From Deltaproteobacteria bacterium (GTDB taxonomy: Bacteria > Myxococcota_A > Polyangia > Polyangiales > Ga0077539), in NCBI GenBank assembly GCA_947477565.1, contig CANJUR010000003.1, forward strand, positions 62,001-126,000: a stretch of DNA of 64,000 bases, given 5' to 3'. Under the pieces are notes generated by a model. That model saw only the letters and a list, made by a program, of their open reading frames with translations. It had not been told where the DNA came from and ran no database searches. Made by a program: the position numbers and the translations under genes. Below, piece by piece: positions 61,511-64,000 of this stretch (within the stretch, counting starts at the first letter, position 1; every line of letters starts with the position of its first letter).

Positions 61511-63106
61511 TCAGTGCGGGAGAAACATCGGAAGCTCGCCGCCGCCTTCTTCAGAGGGGCGACGGGCGCGGGAATGCCCTGAAATCCCGGTCGATCGGGG
61601 AGAGCCGATCGTTGCAGAAGTCGTCCTCGGGGGCTGCGGGGCGATGGGGGCGAGGTCGATCGAGGCACTGTCGGAATTGCCATCGAGCACCACCGGGAGG
61701 CGCATCACGCCGAGTGTGAGTACCATCGGCCGCGTACCGCCCGCGGGCACGGACACGGCGCAGGGGGTGGCAGCGCACAACTCCGTGCCGTTGACCTCGG
61801 TCACTCGCGCGCCGACAGGACTGGTCTGCACCACGACCATGCGCGCGGCTGCGGCGGGCGGCAGCAAGCGGGCGGCGGGTGTCCGGACGGTCGGCTCCGC
61901 GGCCGGGTCTGGCGTCGTGCTCGGTCGCGGAGAGCGCAGCATCACTGTGCCCCCCAACGCCAGCGCCAGAGCAGCGAGAACGCCGAGCCCAAGCATCCAC
62001 GAAGAGCGCCGTGCAGTCGGCCCCAGGACCCCAGGCGAGGACTGCGTGACCGACGGCATCGCCGCACGGAGCACTTCGGAGTGCGCCATGGCGGTGGCCG
62101 AAGGGTCCCCCTCGACGCGGCCTGTGGAGGTTGCGTTACCGACCGGAACGACGCCGGAAGCCGACGCCCCGAAGCGGCCGCTGCTCTCGGCCGAGACCAT
62201 CCATCGGGACATCTCGCCACCGAGCAACGGCAGCAGCGCACGGCGAAAATCCTCGACGTTGGCGAAGCGATCCGACGGCTGTTTGGCAATGGCGCGCATC
62301 ACGACCTCCGCGAGCGGCGCTGGGACATCGGGGGCGCGGACGAGCAACGGAGTCGGCGGCTCGGCGATGATCTGCCGGAGCAACACGAAGCGATCCCGCC
62401 CGTCGTAGGGCAGGGCGCCGGACAACATCTCGTAGAGGGTCACGCCCGTGGCGTAGACGTCGATGCGCTGATCGGGAGCCTCGCCCGCGACCTGCTCGGG
62501 TGCCATGTAGCGGAGCGTTCCGACCATCGACCCCTGCGCGGTGTGGTTGGGATCGCCGGCCTCGGCCTCGGTGAGCTTGGCGACCCCGAAATCGAGCACT
62601 TTCACATGGTCGCCATCGTCTGTGCGGTGGACGAAGATGTTCTCGGGCTTGAGGTCGCGGTGAATGATTCCTGCGGCGTGCGCCGTACGGAGCGCCAGGA
62701 GGCACTGCGCCGCGATGACCGCCGCGCGATCGGGCGGAAGCCTCCCCTCCCGTCGGAGCAGCGTGCGCAGCGGCTCACCCTCGAGCAACTCCATCACCAG
62801 CAGCAGGTTTCCCTGGGTGTCGCGGCCGAAGTCGATGAGTTGAACGATGTTGGGATGCGTGAGGCGCGCGATGATGTTGGCCTCCCTCACGAAACGCGCG
62901 AGCCCAGACGCGTTGGAGGCGTGCTCCGGGAGCAGCATCTTCACCGCGACGAAGCGCCCGACCGAGCGCTGCACCGCGCGGTACACCGAGCCCATTCCGC
63001 CGACGCCGATCTCCTCGAGGATCTCGAACCGACTCTCGTCGATGTCGGGCACGCCCGGCTCAGAGCGCATCGAACGGGCGAGGTCGGCGGAGAGGGAGTT
63101 GTTCAT
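61511..63106 (-). CDS. Serine/threonine protein kinase with PEGA-like C-terminus
   Basis: IGVGGMGSVYRAV, VAVKMLLPE, HRDLKPENI, DFGVAK, MAPEQV; TM then TSPVGARVTEVNGTE. Confidence 0.93.
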   Translation of the reverse strand: MNNSLSADLARSMRSEPGVPDIDESRFEILEEIGVGGMGSVYRAVQRSVGRFVAVKMLLPEHASNASGLARFVREANIIARLTHPNIVQLIDFGRDTQGNLLLVMELLEGEPLRTLLRREGRLPPDRAAVIAAQCLLALRTAHAAGIIHRDLKPENIFVHRTDDGDHVKVLDFGVAKLTEAEAGDPNHTAQGSMVGTLRYMAPEQVAGEAPDQRIDVYATGVTLYEMLSGALPYDGRDRFVLLRQIIAEPPTPLLVRAPDVPAPLAEVVMRAIAKQPSDRFANVEDFRRALLPLLGGEMSRWMVSAESSGRFGASASGVVPVGNATSTGRVEGDPSATAMAHSEVLRAAMPSVTQSSPGVLGPTARRSSWMLGLGVLAALALALGGTVMLRSPRPSTTPDPAAEPTVRTPAARLLPPAAAARMVVVQTSPVGARVTEVNGTELCAATPCAVSVPAGGTRPMVLTLGVMRLPVVLDGNSDSASIDLAPIAPQPPRTTSATIGSPRSTGISGHSRARRPSEEGGGELPMFLPH

Positions 63107-63130
63107 CGACCGTCGGGTGGGGAGGAGAAT

Positions 63131-63889
63131 CTATGGTGCCGGATCGGCCGCGGGACTCTGCGTAAAGTACAGCACCACGGCAACTACGCCCGCAACCAGG
63201 GCGGAGCCAAAGGCGATGTCGGCGCCGAGGGCCATCGACTCACCGCGGTCGTAGGACGCTGCACGATTGCTGCCTTCATGGCTGGCGTTGAAGTCAGCCT
63301 GGGCAGAGAAAGCAAGCCCGCCCAGCACACCTCCCGCGACGGCCGCTGCCACCGCCACTCCGCTGGTCACCATCACCGGGATCGTAAACCGTCGATGTAC
63401 GGAGGCCGTCGCGAGGAGCCTTCGACGCTCATCCTCCGCCCGCTGCCGCTCGGCCTCCGCGGTCTGCACGCGGGCCACCTCCAGCGCTCGCTGCTCCGAA
63501 GTCTGCGCGGCAGCCTGACGCGCCTGCTCCGCCTGCTGGGCCTCGGCCGCGCGACGCTGCGCGGAGGCCATCGCCTCGCGCGCAATCGCCCCCGCCTCGG
63601 AGTCGGGATTCGTCTGCAGGAAGCGGCGATAGTAATCGGCCGCCACGGAAAACGACCCGGCGCGCTCGTGTGCACGGCCAAGGTTGTAGAGCAGCCGCGG
63701 CAGTGGACGGATCGCATAGGCCCGCTCGAGTTCGACGATCGCCTCACGCGCCTGCCCGGCCTCGTAGTGCTGCACCGCCGAGCGCAGCAATGCGTCGAAT
63801 TCACGACGGGATTCGCGCGATTGACCGAAGGCCAGCGACGCTCCGAGGAGGGTGGCCGCGAATACCGAACTTTGTAAGAGTGACCTCAT
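63131..63889 (-). CDS. TPR-like secreted/membrane protein
   Basis: MRSLLQSSVFAATLLGASLAFGQ signal; YNLGRAHERAGSFSVAADYYRRFL TPR; C-terminal TM segments. Confidence 0.7.
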   Translation of the reverse strand: MRSLLQSSVFAATLLGASLAFGQSRESRREFDALLRSAVQHYEAGQAREAIVELERAYAIRPLPRLLYNLGRAHERAGSFSVAADYYRRFLQTNPDSEAGAIAREAMASAQRRAAEAQQAEQARQAAAQTSEQRALEVARVQTAEAERQRAEDERRRLLATASVHRRFTIPVMVTSGVAVAAAVAGGVLGGLAFSAQADFNASHEGSNRAASYDRGESMALGADIAFGSALVAGVVAVVLYFTQSPAADPAP

Positions 63890-64000
63890 CGAGCGGTCCC
63901 TCCACTGGAGCAGCGGAAGCCGCCGACAGCCTCCCCGCGGTCGCCGTCGATCCATCGGCGGATGCCGGGTCGCAGATCGGTGGAGTTGTAGTTGCGGCCG
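63886..64000 (-). CDS. C-terminal fragment of a FGE/SUMF1-type (formylglycine-generating-like) protein
   Basis: Reads GRNYNSTDLRPGIRRWIDGDRGEAVGGFRCSSGGTAR-stop; GFRC ending is typical of the family; truncated by window edge. Confidence 0.55.
   Translation of the reverse strand, partial: GRNYNSTDLRPGIRRWIDGDRGEAVGGFRCSSGGTAR

Noticed and set aside
62081-63877. 598-aa plus-strand ORF antisense to the kinase and TPR genes
   Set aside because: Shadow ORF of a clear Ser/Thr kinase; Arg/His-rich composition, no recognisable domain.

Overview
High-GC 64 kb chromosomal window that looks myxobacterial (Myxococcota/Polyangia-like). This is inferred from the abundance of Ser/Thr kinases, PEGA-type domains and Cys-rich lipoproteins; no taxonomic search was run. 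The window is mostly housekeeping and regulatory genes: trpD, asnS, a FAAL-type acyl-AMP ligase, metH with an upstream ArsR-methyltransferase fusion, mazG, a rubrerythrin/Fe-S/DUF3501 cluster, a DEAD-box helicase, an HDAC-like protein, larB, bfd-bfr, an M16 peptidase, E1 alpha/beta of a 2-oxoacid dehydrogenase, fabH, sbcC-sbcD and a DnaJ-TPR protein. It has tRNA-Glu(TTC) and tRNA-Val(CAC), four Ser/Thr-kinase-like genes (one apparently a pseudokinase), and no CRISPR array, prophage or intact IS element that I can see. Most interesting: (i) a 722-aa protein carrying two complete PilT-type ATPase modules in tandem; (ii) a diadenylate-cyclase-like protein with altered DGA/RHR motifs; (iii) a gene-poor locus after tRNA-Glu with a 41-42 bp tandem repeat array flanked by two relics of the same ATPase gene; (iv) a TPR-PEGA-TonB receptor fusion abutting a kinase gene; (v) a stand-alone Cas4-like Fe-S nuclease; (vi) an orphan mini flagellar rod-like protein; (vii) an HTH regulator gene bracketed by matching palindromes. 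All function calls come from reading motifs in the translations; no database search was performed.
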